A DNA stretch of 64,000 nucleotides from the NCBI GenBank assembly GCA_018715125.1, contig DVMF01000041.1:1-64000 (forward strand), in the 5' to 3' direction. Each line of letters starts with the position of its first letter. Within the stretch, counting starts at the first letter, position 1. The stretch comes from Candidatus Coprousia avicola. GTDB taxonomy: Bacteria; Actinomycetota; Coriobacteriia; Coriobacteriales; Coriobacteriaceae. The position numbers were made by a program, and so were the translations under genes. Below are positions 35,655 through 45,012 of this stretch, piece after piece. The notes below the pieces were generated by a model. The model ran no database searches. It saw only the letters and a program-made list of their open reading frames with translations, and was not told the origin of the DNA.

Positions 35655-37100
35655 CTAGGCCTCGATAGCCTCGAGGTTCTCCTCGTCCATCTCGGCGAGC
35701 TCCTCCTTGGAGAAGCCGAACATGAACGTCAGCACCGCGGCGATGACAAACGCCACGACCGAAGAGATCACCATGCAAACGAGGTTGCCCGTGCCCTCCT
35801 GCAGGTACGCCAGAATGTAGAGCAGATTGGACGAGCCGCCCGCGATACCCGCAGTGCAGCCGAGGATACCGGCGAGCACGCCGCCGATGGCACCGCCGAT
35901 AAGCACCGGCGGAATAGTGCGGCGGAAGCGGAGAAGCAGACCGTAGAGCGCGGGCTCGGTAACGCCACCGGCAAGAGCCGCGACGAAGTAGCCCCATGCC
36001 AGGCTCTTCTCGTCCTTGTTGCGCAGACGGAGGGCGGAACCGAGCACCATGCCCCAGACCGCAACCATGGCGATGTTGGAGGCGACGAAGATGAACTTAT
36101 CGGAACCGACCGAGAGCAGCGTCACCATAGCGGGCATGATGATCACGCCGTGCATACCGGTGATGACGAAAAGCTGCCAGAACGCGCCCACGATGCCCAT
36201 GGCGATGAGGTAGCCGATGCCGCCCATGTCAGCGATGCCGTACAGGAACATCGAGAACACGTTGCCGAGCTCGTTGCCGATGGGCGCGAGCACCACCAGC
36301 GCGACGGGGACCATGATGACCATGGTGCAGAACGGGGTGAAGATGGTCGAGAGCACATCGGGCATCACGCGCTTGATGGCCTTCTCGACAAAGTACAGCG
36401 CCGCCACCGACAGAAGGATCGGCAGGACGGACTGCGAGTAGTTGAGCGCCTGGATGTGGATGCCGTACACCACGAGCTCGCCGCCGTCGGTTGCGAGCTG
36501 CACGATACCCGGCGAGATGAGCACGCCGCCCATCATCATGCCGAGGGCCGGGCTGGCGCCGAGCTTCTTGGCCGCCGAGTAGCCCAGGTAAATGGGCAGG
36601 AAGTACATGGCGGCATCAAAGAGGTAATTGTTAAAGAGCAGGTAGGTGGGATCCTCAGCCGAGACCAAATTGAGCAGGGTCGGGCCGATGACCACGGCAA
36701 ACGTGCGGAACAGACCGCCGGCCATAAAGAGCGGGATGAGCATCGCGATCGAGCCGGACAGATAGTTCAAGATGTTGTTGCCGATCACCTTGGGCGTCAG
36801 CTTCTCCTTGGGCGCGTCGAGGTTCTCGTCGATGGCGGCGTGCTTGGTAAAGCCGCCCATAGCGCAGACCTCGTCGTAGACCTTGGGCACGTTCTGGCCG
36901 ATGATGACCTGGAACTGGCCGCCCGACATCTGCGCGCCGATAACGCCCTTGAGCTTTTTGACCTTCTCGATATCAGGGATGCCGTTGTCCTTCAGCGTGA
37001 AGCGCAGGCGCGTCATGCAATGCGTGACGTTGCTGACGTTCTCGATACCGCCCACGGCGGCCAGAACGTCTTCGGCGATCTTCTTGTTATCGACTGCCAT
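35655..37100 (-). CDS. PTS beta-glucoside-type EIIBC permease (3)
   Basis: 481 residues in B-C order. The EIIB Cys lies in HCMTRLRFTLKDNG (residue 28). EIIC has YLSGSIAMLIPLFMAGGLFRT and GGVTEPALYGLLLRFRRTIP. The tail FSKEELAEMDEENLEAIEA closely resembles that of permease 2, and no EIIA domain is present. The ATG follows TGAGGAGGTCTT. It is 112 bp downstream of a BglG-type antiterminator gene on the same strand and has its own terminator, so the two form a compact sugar-responsive operon. No glycosidase is attached to this unit. Substrate unknown. Confidence 0.93.
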   Translation of the reverse strand: MAVDNKKIAEDVLAAVGGIENVSNVTHCMTRLRFTLKDNGIPDIEKVKKLKGVIGAQMSGGQFQVIIGQNVPKVYDEVCAMGGFTKHAAIDENLDAPKEKLTPKVIGNNILNYLSGSIAMLIPLFMAGGLFRTFAVVIGPTLLNLVSAEDPTYLLFNNYLFDAAMYFLPIYLGYSAAKKLGASPALGMMMGGVLISPGIVQLATDGGELVVYGIHIQALNYSQSVLPILLSVAALYFVEKAIKRVMPDVLSTIFTPFCTMVIMVPVALVVLAPIGNELGNVFSMFLYGIADMGGIGYLIAMGIVGAFWQLFVITGMHGVIIMPAMVTLLSVGSDKFIFVASNIAMVAVWGMVLGSALRLRNKDEKSLAWGYFVAALAGGVTEPALYGLLLRFRRTIPPVLIGGAIGGVLAGILGCTAGIAGGSSNLLYILAYLQEGTGNLVCMVISSVVAFVIAAVLTFMFGFSKEELAEMDEENLEAIEA

Positions 37101-37212
37101 AAGACCTCCTCAGGTCTTGGTGCACCGCGCGTGCGGTGCGAAACGTAAACACCGTCGCCCGGCCGCGGGCGCCACGCGCCGTGCGGCCTCAGGCCGGTTT
37201 ACCTGCGCCCCC

Positions 37213-38067
37213 TTAAGCGGACGCCTCGTGGCGAGTCCTCCCCACGCGCACGATGTGCAGCAGCAGATAGAGCTTCTCGCTATCTGAAAGCTCCGCGCCG
37301 CACCGCTCGCGCAACAGAGCGCACGCCTCATCCAGACACTCTCCGGACCGATGCACCTGCTCTCGCATCGCTTCGTACATGCCCGGCGCGGACTCGGTAA
37401 GATGCTCACCCGTGCGCAGGCGCTGCAGCAGATAGCGCACGTGCGTCGCGAAGCGAGCGTATTCGAAGCCCTGCCGGTCGACGGTTATGCCGTACCTCCT
37501 CTCGATAATCCGAGCGATGTCCTCGATCAGCGCATCGTCTTCGCGGGCGAGATCGGTACCACCGTCCGCGCCCTCGGGAGTGCTCATGGCGTTTATCAGG
37601 CACATGGCGATGCCCACGGCCTCGGATGAGGGGAGCTCGACGTTGAGGTCGCGCGAAATCTGCGCGACGGCGCGGCGGCCGAGCGCGAGCTCCACGGGAT
37701 AGAGCTGATTCACGTCGTATGCGAGCGGCATCACAACGGAGATGCCGTGGCGATGGCGTTCGAGCGCAAACGAGATGTGGTCGGCGAGCGCCAGCGCCAC
37801 ATTGGGCGAGAGCTCGTACGGCAGCTCGTTGCGCGCATCGTCCGCAAGGTCGGCGGCGAGCGAGAGCACCTGCGGTTTGATCTCGTCAAGCAGCTGCAGG
37901 TAATGGTCGTCGATATCGTAAAAGGTGCGCTCGATGGCCTTCAGCGGAAGCTCGTCGGAGTCTTTGGGGAGCGCAAACGCGATGCCCTTGCCAAACGCCA
38001 CGACCTGTCGGCCGGACGAATCGACGCACATCACCGCGTTATTGTTGAGTCGTTTGAGAACCTTCAC
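37213..38067 (-). CDS. BglG/LicT-family transcription antiterminator (2)
   Basis: 284 residues if it starts at the GTG at 38067 (reading MKVLKRLNNNAVMCVDSSGRQ), which aligns exactly with the paralogue at 18344-19180 (MRIVKRLNNN) and has GAGGGG nine bases upstream; the ATG at 38073 is an alternative. A CAT RNA-binding domain is followed by two PRDs (LADHISFALERHRHG and FARFATHVRYLLQRL carry conserved His). It should act on a RAT element of its own operon with PTS 3. In contrast to the paralogue, no T-rich leader terminator is visible between its promoter and start codon, so the target may be elsewhere, for example in the gap before PTS 3. Confidence 0.9.
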   Translation of the reverse strand: MKVLKRLNNNAVMCVDSSGRQVVAFGKGIAFALPKDSDELPLKAIERTFYDIDDHYLQLLDEIKPQVLSLAADLADDARNELPYELSPNVALALADHISFALERHRHGISVVMPLAYDVNQLYPVELALGRRAVAQISRDLNVELPSSEAVGIAMCLINAMSTPEGADGGTDLAREDDALIEDIARIIERRYGITVDRQGFEYARFATHVRYLLQRLRTGEHLTESAPGMYEAMREQVHRSGECLDEACALLRERCGAELSDSEKLYLLLHIVRVGRTRHEASA

Positions 38068-38197
38068 GAGCATCGCCCCTCGAGCAGACCATTCATATGC
38101 GGGCACTACCACCTGCCGACGCCGCCGGGGCGCCTTGTCTGCCAATCCGCTCGCTCATGCCTCGTGAAGAGTCGCACGCAAGTCAAATAGCCAAGTT

Positions 38198-38226
38198 ATT
38201 GTAGGATGCACGGGCACCTTTCGCAA
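38198..38226 (-). promoter_or_regulatory. Strong promoter of antiterminator-PTS operon 2
   Basis: On the minus strand TTGCGA and TACAAT are separated by exactly 17 bp, the best sigma-70-type match in the window. Just upstream, CGCAAACGGT (38222-38231) resembles the island GGTGAACGGT motif but has no partner at 21 bp. The predicted leader is about 125 nt long. Confidence 0.7.
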
Positions 38227-38294
38227 ACGGTTCACGGCGAGCGGCTGCTCTGCGCCTGCAAACGGCTGCATGTTTGTCCCTCAAAGAGTGCGGA

Positions 38295-38324
38295 CCCCTC
38301 CCGCTCGCCATCGAGCGGGAGGGG
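38295..38324 (-). terminator. Hairpin ending the ROK-kinase transcript
   Basis: A perfect 13-bp GC-rich stem (CCCCTCCCGCTCG with CGAGCGGGAGGGG, 4-nt loop) lies 65 bp beyond the ROK gene stop codon. The following minus-strand bases TCCGCACTCTTTGAG are only weakly T-rich. It separates the MFS-GH78-ROK run from antiterminator operon 2. The rest of this 321-bp gap holds only the promoter listed above. Confidence 0.6.
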
Positions 38325-38388
38325 CCGAGAACGCTATCCGTATGCAGCCGAAGCGCGGCACGCGCCCGCCTGCGCGCGACGGGGCGCC

Positions 38389-39309
38389 TTACGCCTCGAC
38401 GAGGCGCTTGGCCTCGAGCACGGCGCCGTAGATGTTGGCGTCGTTGCCGAGCTGCGCCCGCTTGATAACCGGACGGGGGAAGCCCGCGAGCATACCCGTG
38501 AATCCGCCCAGCGCCGTGTCCATCTGACGCTCGAGCGCCTCGAAGAGCTCCGGATGGCAGCTGATGCCGCCTCCGATGGCGAACACCTCCGGATCCAAGA
38601 CCGCCTGCAGGTTGATGAGCCAGTTGTCGAACGCGAGTGCGTAGCGGTCAAGACCCGCCTGGGCCTCCTTGTCACCGTCCTCGATCCACTTGAAGAAGAT
38701 GCGCCCGTCAACGGCCTCGTCCACCTCCTGGCCCTTCTCGGCAAAGATGTAGGCGCGCAGGGCCTTCCAGCTCGCCGTGTTGGCCCAGATGTTCTCGAAG
38801 GCGACGGGCTGGTTGCAGTTGTTGTTCAAGAAGCTGAACTCGCCCGCAAAGCAGTGTGCGCCGCGCAGGGCCTTGCCATCGATGACGATGCCGCCCGCGA
38901 TGCCCGTGCCGATGCCGATGGTCACGCCAAAGCGCGTGCCCTTGAGGGCGCCGGCGGCGTACTCGCCCAGCGCCGCGCACTTGCCGTCGTTGTTGACCGC
39001 GACGGGCATGCCAAAGCGCTCGCGCATGATCTTTGCGAGCGGGCACTGGTCCATGTAGGTGAGGGCGCCTCCGCGGTGCACGGTGCCGTCCGGGTCGTCC
39101 TCCATGATGGAGCCCGGCACGCTCATGCCGATGGCGGCCACCTGGTCGCGGTACGGCTCGACGAGCGAGGCGAAGGCGTCGACCGCCTCGTCCGCCGACG
39201 AGAAGTCCGTCTTGATGGACCCGCGCTCCCCTACAAAGTGGAAGTCCTCATCCATGATGGCCCACTTGACCTCGGTGCCACCCACGTCGATGCCGAAGAA
39301 CTGCTTCAT
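38389..39309 (-). CDS. ROK-family sugar kinase (glucokinase-like)
   Basis: 306 residues. The ATP-binding motif FFGIDVGGTEVKWAIMD opens the protein. VAVNNDGKCAALGEYAAGALKG contains the catalytic Asp (NND), and VTIGIGTGIAGGIVIDG and the C-terminal DPEVFAIGGGIS follow. The usual ROK zinc motif CxCGxxGC(x)E after the GE(F/I)G segment is missing; the sequence runs GEFSFLNNNCNQPVAFENIWAN instead. The ATG follows GAGGAGCAACAG. It is the last gene behind MFS transporter, DUF5060 and GH78 genes, so it likely phosphorylates the hexose that these glycosidases release. Substrate, probably glucose, is inferred. Confidence 0.88.
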   Translation of the reverse strand: MKQFFGIDVGGTEVKWAIMDEDFHFVGERGSIKTDFSSADEAVDAFASLVEPYRDQVAAIGMSVPGSIMEDDPDGTVHRGGALTYMDQCPLAKIMRERFGMPVAVNNDGKCAALGEYAAGALKGTRFGVTIGIGTGIAGGIVIDGKALRGAHCFAGEFSFLNNNCNQPVAFENIWANTASWKALRAYIFAEKGQEVDEAVDGRIFFKWIEDGDKEAQAGLDRYALAFDNWLINLQAVLDPEVFAIGGGISCHPELFEALERQMDTALGGFTGMLAGFPRPVIKRAQLGNDANIYGAVLEAKRLVEA

Positions 39310-39471
39310 CTGTTGCTCCTCAAAAAAACGGGTACTTCATAGCTGGCGGACGATGACGCATGCCGCCCGATACGTGACGAGCACGCTCGCCCCGGGCGAC
39401 GGGGCCCTACATCCACCTCTTAGGGTATGCCCCCTCCCCTTCCCTTCATCGCCTGAAAAGAAAAGATGCGA

Positions 39472-39496
39472 GGTTAATCGGGGAACGGTATTAACC
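39472..39496. promoter_or_regulatory. Inverted repeat enclosing one GGGGAACGGT motif
   Basis: GGTTAAT and ATTAACC face each other across 11 bp, between the GH78 and ROK genes. The centre holds GGGGAACGGT (39480-39489), a 9-of-10 match to the island motif, without a partner at 21 bp on either side. It may serve a separate ROK promoter. Confidence 0.4.
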
Positions 39497-39575
39497 GCCG
39501 GGCGCGGTGTGGGCGGAGGGGCGTCTCCCGCCCAAGCAATCAAACCGCCCACAACCGCCTTGGGGGGGTGCGCTC

Positions 39576-41837
39576 CTACGCGGCGCAACCGAAGCGGTGC
39601 GTGCCGCCCGCCACCTCGAGCGTCGTGCCGTCGGGCAGCACTACGTCGGCCATAACACCGTCCGGTACGGTGCATTCGAGGTCAAAGCGGCCGTCCTCGC
39701 AGCGCCAGAACACCTCGATGCGCCCTTGCACCGACTCGTAGGCACAGCGCGCCCACGTGATGCCCTCGCCTGGGCGCGGGGCGATGCGCACGCGCGCATA
39801 ACCCGGCTCCGCCGCGGAGATGCCGCCGATGACCTGGTAGATCCAGTCGCACACCGCACCGAGCGCGTAGTGGTTGAAGCTCGTCATATCGCCGGGGTTG
39901 ATGGAGCCGTCGGGCAGCATCGAATCCCAGCGCTCCCACGTGGTGGTCGCGCCCATGCGCACCGGGTAGAGCCAGCTGGGGCACGTATCCTCAAGAAGCA
40001 GCCGGTAGGCCTCCTCCACATGGCCGTTCTCAGAAAGCGCCCACGTTACATACGGCGTGCCGGCAAAGCCCGTCGACACGGTGTAGCCGCTCTCGCGCAC
40101 GAGCTCGGCCAGACGGTTAGCCGCTGGCTGCACCTCATCGGCCTCGAAGAGCCCGAAGTGGAGCGCCAGCGCATACGCGGCAACAGCATCCGACGTCAGG
40201 CGGCCGCCCTCGAGCACGTACGCCTTGCGGAACGCCGCGCGCGAGCGGTCGGCGAGCTCGTGCCAATGTGCCTCGTCATCTGTCCTGCCCAAGATGTGCG
40301 CGGCCTCGGCGGCGATGCGGGAGCTCCGGCAGAGGCATGCCTGCGCGATGAGGTACTTGTCGGTCTTGCCGTCCATCGGCGCCTCGGGCGGCGCCGCCGG
40401 ATCGAGCCAGTCGCCCAGCTGCAGGCCCGTGTCCCACAGGCCCGTCGGCGAGAGGCGCCCCTCAACGGCGCGCAGGTGCATCCCCATGGCGGGATACTGC
40501 GCCGCGAGTGCGCCCCGATCGCCGTACGCCTGCCAGAGCGTCCACGGCACCCAGCAGCAGGCGTCTCCCCACAGCGCGAGCTCGCCCACCGTCTTCCAGA
40601 AGTGGTCGCTGTACTTCACCACGTCGGGCGCCACCACGGGCACGCAGCTGAGCTCGTTGTGCGCCGTCTCGGCCATGAGCGTCTGCATCCAATCGCCCAA
40701 GAAGGCGGAGCAGTCGTATTGGAAGGCGGCCGTGGGGGCAAACACCGCGATGTCGCCCGTCCAGCCCATGCGCTCGTCGCGCTGCGGGCAGTCGGTGGGG
40801 ATGCTCACAAAGTTATCGCGCTGGCTCCAGAGCGTGTTGGACACGAGCTTGTTGACATCGTCGTTGGAGCAGGTGAACCAGCCGGTGCGCGCGAGGTCGG
40901 AGCTTATGGCGATGCCCTCGATGGCGTCGGGGGAAAGCTCGCCCGGCCAACCGGTGACCTCGGCATAGCGGAAGCCGTGGAACGTCATCGTAGGCTCAAA
41001 CACGTCGTCGCCGCCGGAGAGGATAAAGGTGTCGGTCGCTTTGGCTGCGCGAAGGGGGCGCACGCCGAGCTCGTCCGCCTCGAGCACCTCGGCATGGCGG
41101 ACGACCACCTCGGTGCCCGCGGGGCCCGAGACATGCACGCGCGTCCAGCCCACGATGTTCTGCCCAAAGTCGACAAGCGTCTTGCCCGCCGGGCTCGTCC
41201 AGATGCGCACCGGGCGGAGCGTCTCGACACGCCGCACCGGAGGCATCGCCTGATCGTACAGCGTGGAGGGGTTGAAGGCGACCTCGCGCACCGCGAGCTT
41301 CTCGGCGCGCGGCGCGATCCGGGCATCGATGGTCTCGCCGTTGTAGAGCGAGTTTTCCACCACGGGCGTCGCGTAGGCCTGCGCCGTGCCATCGGCCGCC
41401 GTCAGGGCCACCTGCCGCGAGCCGTCGGCGTACGCGATCTCGAGCGCTCCGATAAAGCCGAGCTCCTGGCCGTAGTCGATCTTCATGAGGTCGAAGCCGA
41501 GCGCGCCGCGCCACCAGCCGTTGCCCAAAACGACCGAGATCTGCGCCGCGCGGCCGCCCGCGCGCACGAGCTCGGTCACGTCATACTCCTGCACGGGAAG
41601 GCGCCATTCGTACGCCGTCCAACCGGGGCTCAGCACCGCGTCGCTCACGGGGCACCCGTTGATGCTCGCCTCGTATATACCGTGCGCCGTCGCCACCAGG
41701 CGCGCCGAGACGACCGCCGTCGCCGGCCCCTCCAGTGCCACGTCGCACGTGAGCTCGATCGCCTGACCGCGCGGCGCATCCGCACCGATCATCTGCGCGC
41801 CGGCGAGCAGCTCGGTTGCCGAAACCTGTTCTGCCAT
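39576..41837 (-). CDS. Alpha-L-rhamnosidase, GH78
   Basis: 753 residues, no signal peptide. N-terminal beta-sandwich domains (SINGCPVSDAVLSPGWTAYEWRLPVQEYDVT, GNGWWRGALG) are followed by an (alpha/alpha)6 barrel with the GH78 acidic signature PTDCPQRDERMGWTGDIAVFAPTAAF, the tryptophan-rich WVPWTLWQAYGDR, and GATTTWERWDSM, which holds the likely catalytic base Glu. It removes terminal L-rhamnose, for example from rutinosides, neohesperidosides or pectin side chains. Cytoplasmic location with an MFS transporter in the same operon favours small glycosides taken up intact. The ATG follows GAGGAGGGCGATAGC. A 7-bp ACCCCGC/GCGGGGT hairpin (41936-41957) lies in the gap upstream. Confidence 0.93.
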   Translation of the reverse strand: MAEQVSATELLAGAQMIGADAPRGQAIELTCDVALEGPATAVVSARLVATAHGIYEASINGCPVSDAVLSPGWTAYEWRLPVQEYDVTELVRAGGRAAQISVVLGNGWWRGALGFDLMKIDYGQELGFIGALEIAYADGSRQVALTAADGTAQAYATPVVENSLYNGETIDARIAPRAEKLAVREVAFNPSTLYDQAMPPVRRVETLRPVRIWTSPAGKTLVDFGQNIVGWTRVHVSGPAGTEVVVRHAEVLEADELGVRPLRAAKATDTFILSGGDDVFEPTMTFHGFRYAEVTGWPGELSPDAIEGIAISSDLARTGWFTCSNDDVNKLVSNTLWSQRDNFVSIPTDCPQRDERMGWTGDIAVFAPTAAFQYDCSAFLGDWMQTLMAETAHNELSCVPVVAPDVVKYSDHFWKTVGELALWGDACCWVPWTLWQAYGDRGALAAQYPAMGMHLRAVEGRLSPTGLWDTGLQLGDWLDPAAPPEAPMDGKTDKYLIAQACLCRSSRIAAEAAHILGRTDDEAHWHELADRSRAAFRKAYVLEGGRLTSDAVAAYALALHFGLFEADEVQPAANRLAELVRESGYTVSTGFAGTPYVTWALSENGHVEEAYRLLLEDTCPSWLYPVRMGATTTWERWDSMLPDGSINPGDMTSFNHYALGAVCDWIYQVIGGISAAEPGYARVRIAPRPGEGITWARCAYESVQGRIEVFWRCEDGRFDLECTVPDGVMADVVLPDGTTLEVAGGTHRFGCAA

Positions 41838-41966
41838 GCTATCGCCCTCCTCAGGCCCTGCGCGCGGCCCCGCGCGCTCGTCTTTTCCAACACCCCGCCG
41901 CACAGCCCGGGCGGCCCGGACGCCTTTGCCGGACCACCCCGCACTGCGCCGCGGGGTCTCACGCCT

Positions 41967-43505
41967 CTACGCGGCGGCCTCGACCGCCTTGATGTGCAGC
42001 AGCATGTACTGACGGCTCGGCAGCTCCACGCGCACCTGGCCCGTGTACGTGCCGGGCAGCGTCTCCACTGTCATGTTCCAGGTGTCCACCACATCGATGG
42101 TGTACTCCTTGCCCTCGGGCAGCGTAAGCTCGCGGTACGCCGGACGGAAGAAGCCAAAGTACATCACGACGTCGTCGGTACCCTCGCTCCAGTTGTTGGC
42201 CATGCAGGCGATGTCCCAGTTCATGGTGCCCAGGCAGAACCCGCGGTCGTACGGCACGAGGTCCATGTCCTCCGGCAGGCTCTCCATAAACGCGCGGCAG
42301 AAGGCGATGCGCTCGGGGCTCTCGCCGTACAGCTTGCCGCCGTGCGCCCACCAGATCTTGGGGCCGCGGTCCACGTAGGTCTCGCCATGGGTGACGTACC
42401 CGCCGCGCAGGCACCCCTCCCAGAAGCGGCGCACCTCCTCCTGGGCGGTCAGGTTGCCCCAACCCCAGGTGACGTTGCCCTCATAGCCGACCTCGTCCAC
42501 CAGCACCGGCTTGTGGTACTGCTCGCGCAGCTCCGTCACGCACTCCGCCGTCTTCTGCAGATCGCAGCGCTGCCAGCTCACATGCGTGATCCACGGGTGG
42601 CTGTGATCGAAGATCGTACGGCAGTTGTGGATGCTCCGCAGGTGGCCGTACGGGTCGTTTGCCATAACGATGCGGGCGTACGAGTCCCAGTCCTCCACCG
42701 ACTTCCACGGCATGAGGTCGAACTCGTTGGCGAGGCTCCACCAGACGTTGCGGAAGGCGCTGTAGCGCCGCGCCACGTACGCGAGATAGAACGCATCCTC
42801 CTCGCGCGTCATCTTCGAGAAGCCCCACTCCGGCTTGTCGTAGGGGTGGAGCAAGATGATGTCCGCCTGGATGCCGAGCTCGTCGAGCTGAGCGAGGCGA
42901 TGGTCGAGGTTCTCCCAGAACGGCTCAAAGAACCGCGTGTGGTCAAAGCCGTCCTTAAGCGAGCCCTCAAAGGCGTACATGGCCGGATCATCGGTGTTGA
43001 AGTCGTAGAACTTGGGGAAGATGCACATGCGGATCTTGTTGAAGGGCGCCGCCGCGAGGGTCTTGACCGTCTCGTCCTGGCACTCCGGCTCCTGGTTGGT
43101 CCACGCGTAGGCCGTCGTGCCAAACGGCAGGAAACGCGTGCCGTCCTCGTAGGAGAACGTGTTGTCGCCGCGCGTGTCAAAGGGCACGTCGCTCCGCTTG
43201 ACATCCTTTGTCAGCAGCACGCGGCCGTGGTTGCCCTCGGATGCCGGAGTGACCTCGACTTCGCCCGTGATACCCGCGAGCGCCGGGTCGTTGGAGGAGG
43301 TGCGGTAGGTCCAGGTTCCGGCGGAGCGGGGCATGAAGCGGATGCCGTAGCGACCCGCACCGCGGTAAAAGCCGCGCACCTCGACGGCGTCCGTGCCATC
43401 GGCGCGCTCAAACTGCGCCGTCAACGTGATATCGACATAGGGGTTGCCCTCAGAGGTTCCCTCAAGCACCAGATCGAGCACGCGGTACTGTTCAACAGTC
43501 TGCAT
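41967..43505 (-). CDS. DUF5060/DUF4038/DUF5605 glycoside hydrolase
   Basis: 512 residues, no signal peptide. Residues 1-95 are a DUF5060 beta-domain (GNPYVDITLTAQFER, GFYRGAGRYGIRFMPRSAGTWTYRTSS). A TIM barrel of the DUF4038 type follows (FLPFGTTAYAWTN, KIRMCIFPKFYDFN). WWSLANEFDLMPW and VLVDEVGYEGNVTWGWG supply the expected acid/base and nucleophile Glu. The beta-rich end (about 430-512) matches DUF5605. Members of this group are found with pectin and plant glycan genes; specificity is unsettled. The ATG follows GAAAGGAGCAGTCC. It is between the MFS transporter and GH78 genes. Confidence 0.87.
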   Translation of the reverse strand: MQTVEQYRVLDLVLEGTSEGNPYVDITLTAQFERADGTDAVEVRGFYRGAGRYGIRFMPRSAGTWTYRTSSNDPALAGITGEVEVTPASEGNHGRVLLTKDVKRSDVPFDTRGDNTFSYEDGTRFLPFGTTAYAWTNQEPECQDETVKTLAAAPFNKIRMCIFPKFYDFNTDDPAMYAFEGSLKDGFDHTRFFEPFWENLDHRLAQLDELGIQADIILLHPYDKPEWGFSKMTREEDAFYLAYVARRYSAFRNVWWSLANEFDLMPWKSVEDWDSYARIVMANDPYGHLRSIHNCRTIFDHSHPWITHVSWQRCDLQKTAECVTELREQYHKPVLVDEVGYEGNVTWGWGNLTAQEEVRRFWEGCLRGGYVTHGETYVDRGPKIWWAHGGKLYGESPERIAFCRAFMESLPEDMDLVPYDRGFCLGTMNWDIACMANNWSEGTDDVVMYFGFFRPAYRELTLPEGKEYTIDVVDTWNMTVETLPGTYTGQVRVELPSRQYMLLHIKAVEAAA

Positions 43506-43540
43506 GGACTGCTCCTTTCTTTGCACATCCGGTATAGCAA

Positions 43541-43587
43541 GCGGGCACGTCGGCACGTCCGGAACCCGGAGCAACCGGCGTGCCCGC
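43541..43587 (-). terminator. Intercistronic hairpin after the MFS gene
   Basis: GCGGGCACG pairs with CGTGCCCGC across 29 bases that themselves contain CCGG pairs. TTGCTATACC follows on the minus strand, so there is no real T-tract. It probably attenuates or stabilises the MFS part of the transcript relative to the downstream glycosidases. Confidence 0.45.
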
Positions 43588-43613
43588 AACGCCTGCGCCA
43601 AGCGCGGCGGAAC

Positions 43614-44897
43614 TTACTTGACCTTCTTCACCATCATAATGAAGACGACGCCGCCCAAGATAAGCGCGATGGCGACCGGGAACGTCAGGAAGTACGAACC
43701 GGTCGAGGCGACGATCGCCGAGGTGACGGCGGGGGCGACGGCCTGGCCCAAGGTGTTGGCGAGGTTCTGGATGCCCATGTCCTTGCCGGCCTCCTCCTTG
43801 GAGGGCAGGACGTCGACGTTCAGGGCCTGATCGACGGCGGAGTAGATGCCGTAGCCAAAGCCGGAGAGCGCAGCGAAGATATACATGCTCTCGGCGGTGC
43901 GTATGAGCCACGGAGCCGCGAAGGCGATGCAGATGATAAGGGAGGACACGGCGATGAGCGGCTTGCGGCGACCGATCTTGTCGGAGATGACGCCCGAGAT
44001 GAGCGAGGTCACGAGCGACACGACCATGATGATGACCGACATGGTGGAGAGCACCGCGGCGGCGTTGACGTCGTCAAGACCGATGTAGCGCTGCAGGATG
44101 TAGAGCTGATAGCCGGTGATGACGAAGTAACCGAAGATGAAGAGCAGGCGGCCGACGAGGGCGACGTAGAAGTCGCGGCAGTTCTTGGTGGGCGGCACGA
44201 AACTCTTGAGCAGGCGAACGATGCTGAAGGCCTCTCCCGAGGTCTCGTCCTTAGCGGACTTCTCGCGCGGCCAGATGAGGAGCACGATGATGCCCGTGAA
44301 GAGCCAGGAGACGGTGCCAAAGAGGAAGCCGGGGATGGGGTTGGTGATGAAGGCGGAGCCGATGATGGTGCCGAGGGACTGACCGCAGGTGGCGCCGGCG
44401 CCGTAGAAGGCGGAGATGGTGCCGCGGCGGTTCAGGGGCACGCGGTCGGAGAGGACGGCCACAGCGGGCGCGAGCATGCAGTTCAGACCGACCTGGAGCG
44501 CGGACCAGCCGATGACGATACCCGAGACGGTCGTCTGCACCGAGGTGAACCAGAAGGCCGCACCGGTAAAGATACCGCCGATGGCGATCCAGGGCGAGCG
44601 GCGGCCAAAACGCGAATGGCACGCATCGGAAAGGGCGCCGAAGACGAGGTTGGAGATGAGCGCGAAGATGCTGCCCGCAGCCTGCATGGAGCCGAGGACG
44701 GCCTCGGAGTTTCCGGGGAACAGATCGTTGAAGCGCTGCGGAAGCAGGACCGCAGAGCCGATGGTGCCGGACATCATCCACATAACGCCGAAGATGATGA
44801 AGCCGATGCAGAACCGGTAGAACGTGGACTTGGACATCGGCTTGCCGGTGTCAGGTGCGATGGTGTTGGGATCCACCGCTGCTGTGGCGTTGGCCAT
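43614..44897 (-). CDS. MFS sugar/glycoside transporter (GPH/SLC45-like)
   Basis: 427 residues with 12 predicted transmembrane helices. Signatures after helix 2 (NLVFGALSDACHSRFGRRSPWIAIGG) and after helix 8 (SLISGVISDKIGRRKPLIAVS) match the sucrose/glycoside-cation symporter type. The start MANATAAVDPN at 44897 follows GAAGGAGGGAGAGGCT; the longer frame is leader sequence. It is the first gene of the run MFS, DUF5060, GH78, ROK and is divergent from a TetR-type regulator. It likely imports intact rhamnosyl-glycosides by cation symport, the only non-PTS sugar uptake system in the island. Confidence 0.9.
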   Translation of the reverse strand: MANATAAVDPNTIAPDTGKPMSKSTFYRFCIGFIIFGVMWMMSGTIGSAVLLPQRFNDLFPGNSEAVLGSMQAAGSIFALISNLVFGALSDACHSRFGRRSPWIAIGGIFTGAAFWFTSVQTTVSGIVIGWSALQVGLNCMLAPAVAVLSDRVPLNRRGTISAFYGAGATCGQSLGTIIGSAFITNPIPGFLFGTVSWLFTGIIVLLIWPREKSAKDETSGEAFSIVRLLKSFVPPTKNCRDFYVALVGRLLFIFGYFVITGYQLYILQRYIGLDDVNAAAVLSTMSVIIMVVSLVTSLISGVISDKIGRRKPLIAVSSLIICIAFAAPWLIRTAESMYIFAALSGFGYGIYSAVDQALNVDVLPSKEEAGKDMGIQNLANTLGQAVAPAVTSAIVASTGSYFLTFPVAIALILGGVVFIMMVKKVK

Positions 44898-45012
44898 AGC
44901 CTCTCCCTCCTTCGGGCGGGCACGCTGCCCGCGTTGCGCGAGAGACGGGCGGGGCGGCACACGGCGAGGGGACGCGCTGCGTGCCGTCCCTCCCTCTCTC
45001 ACAGGAACACTG

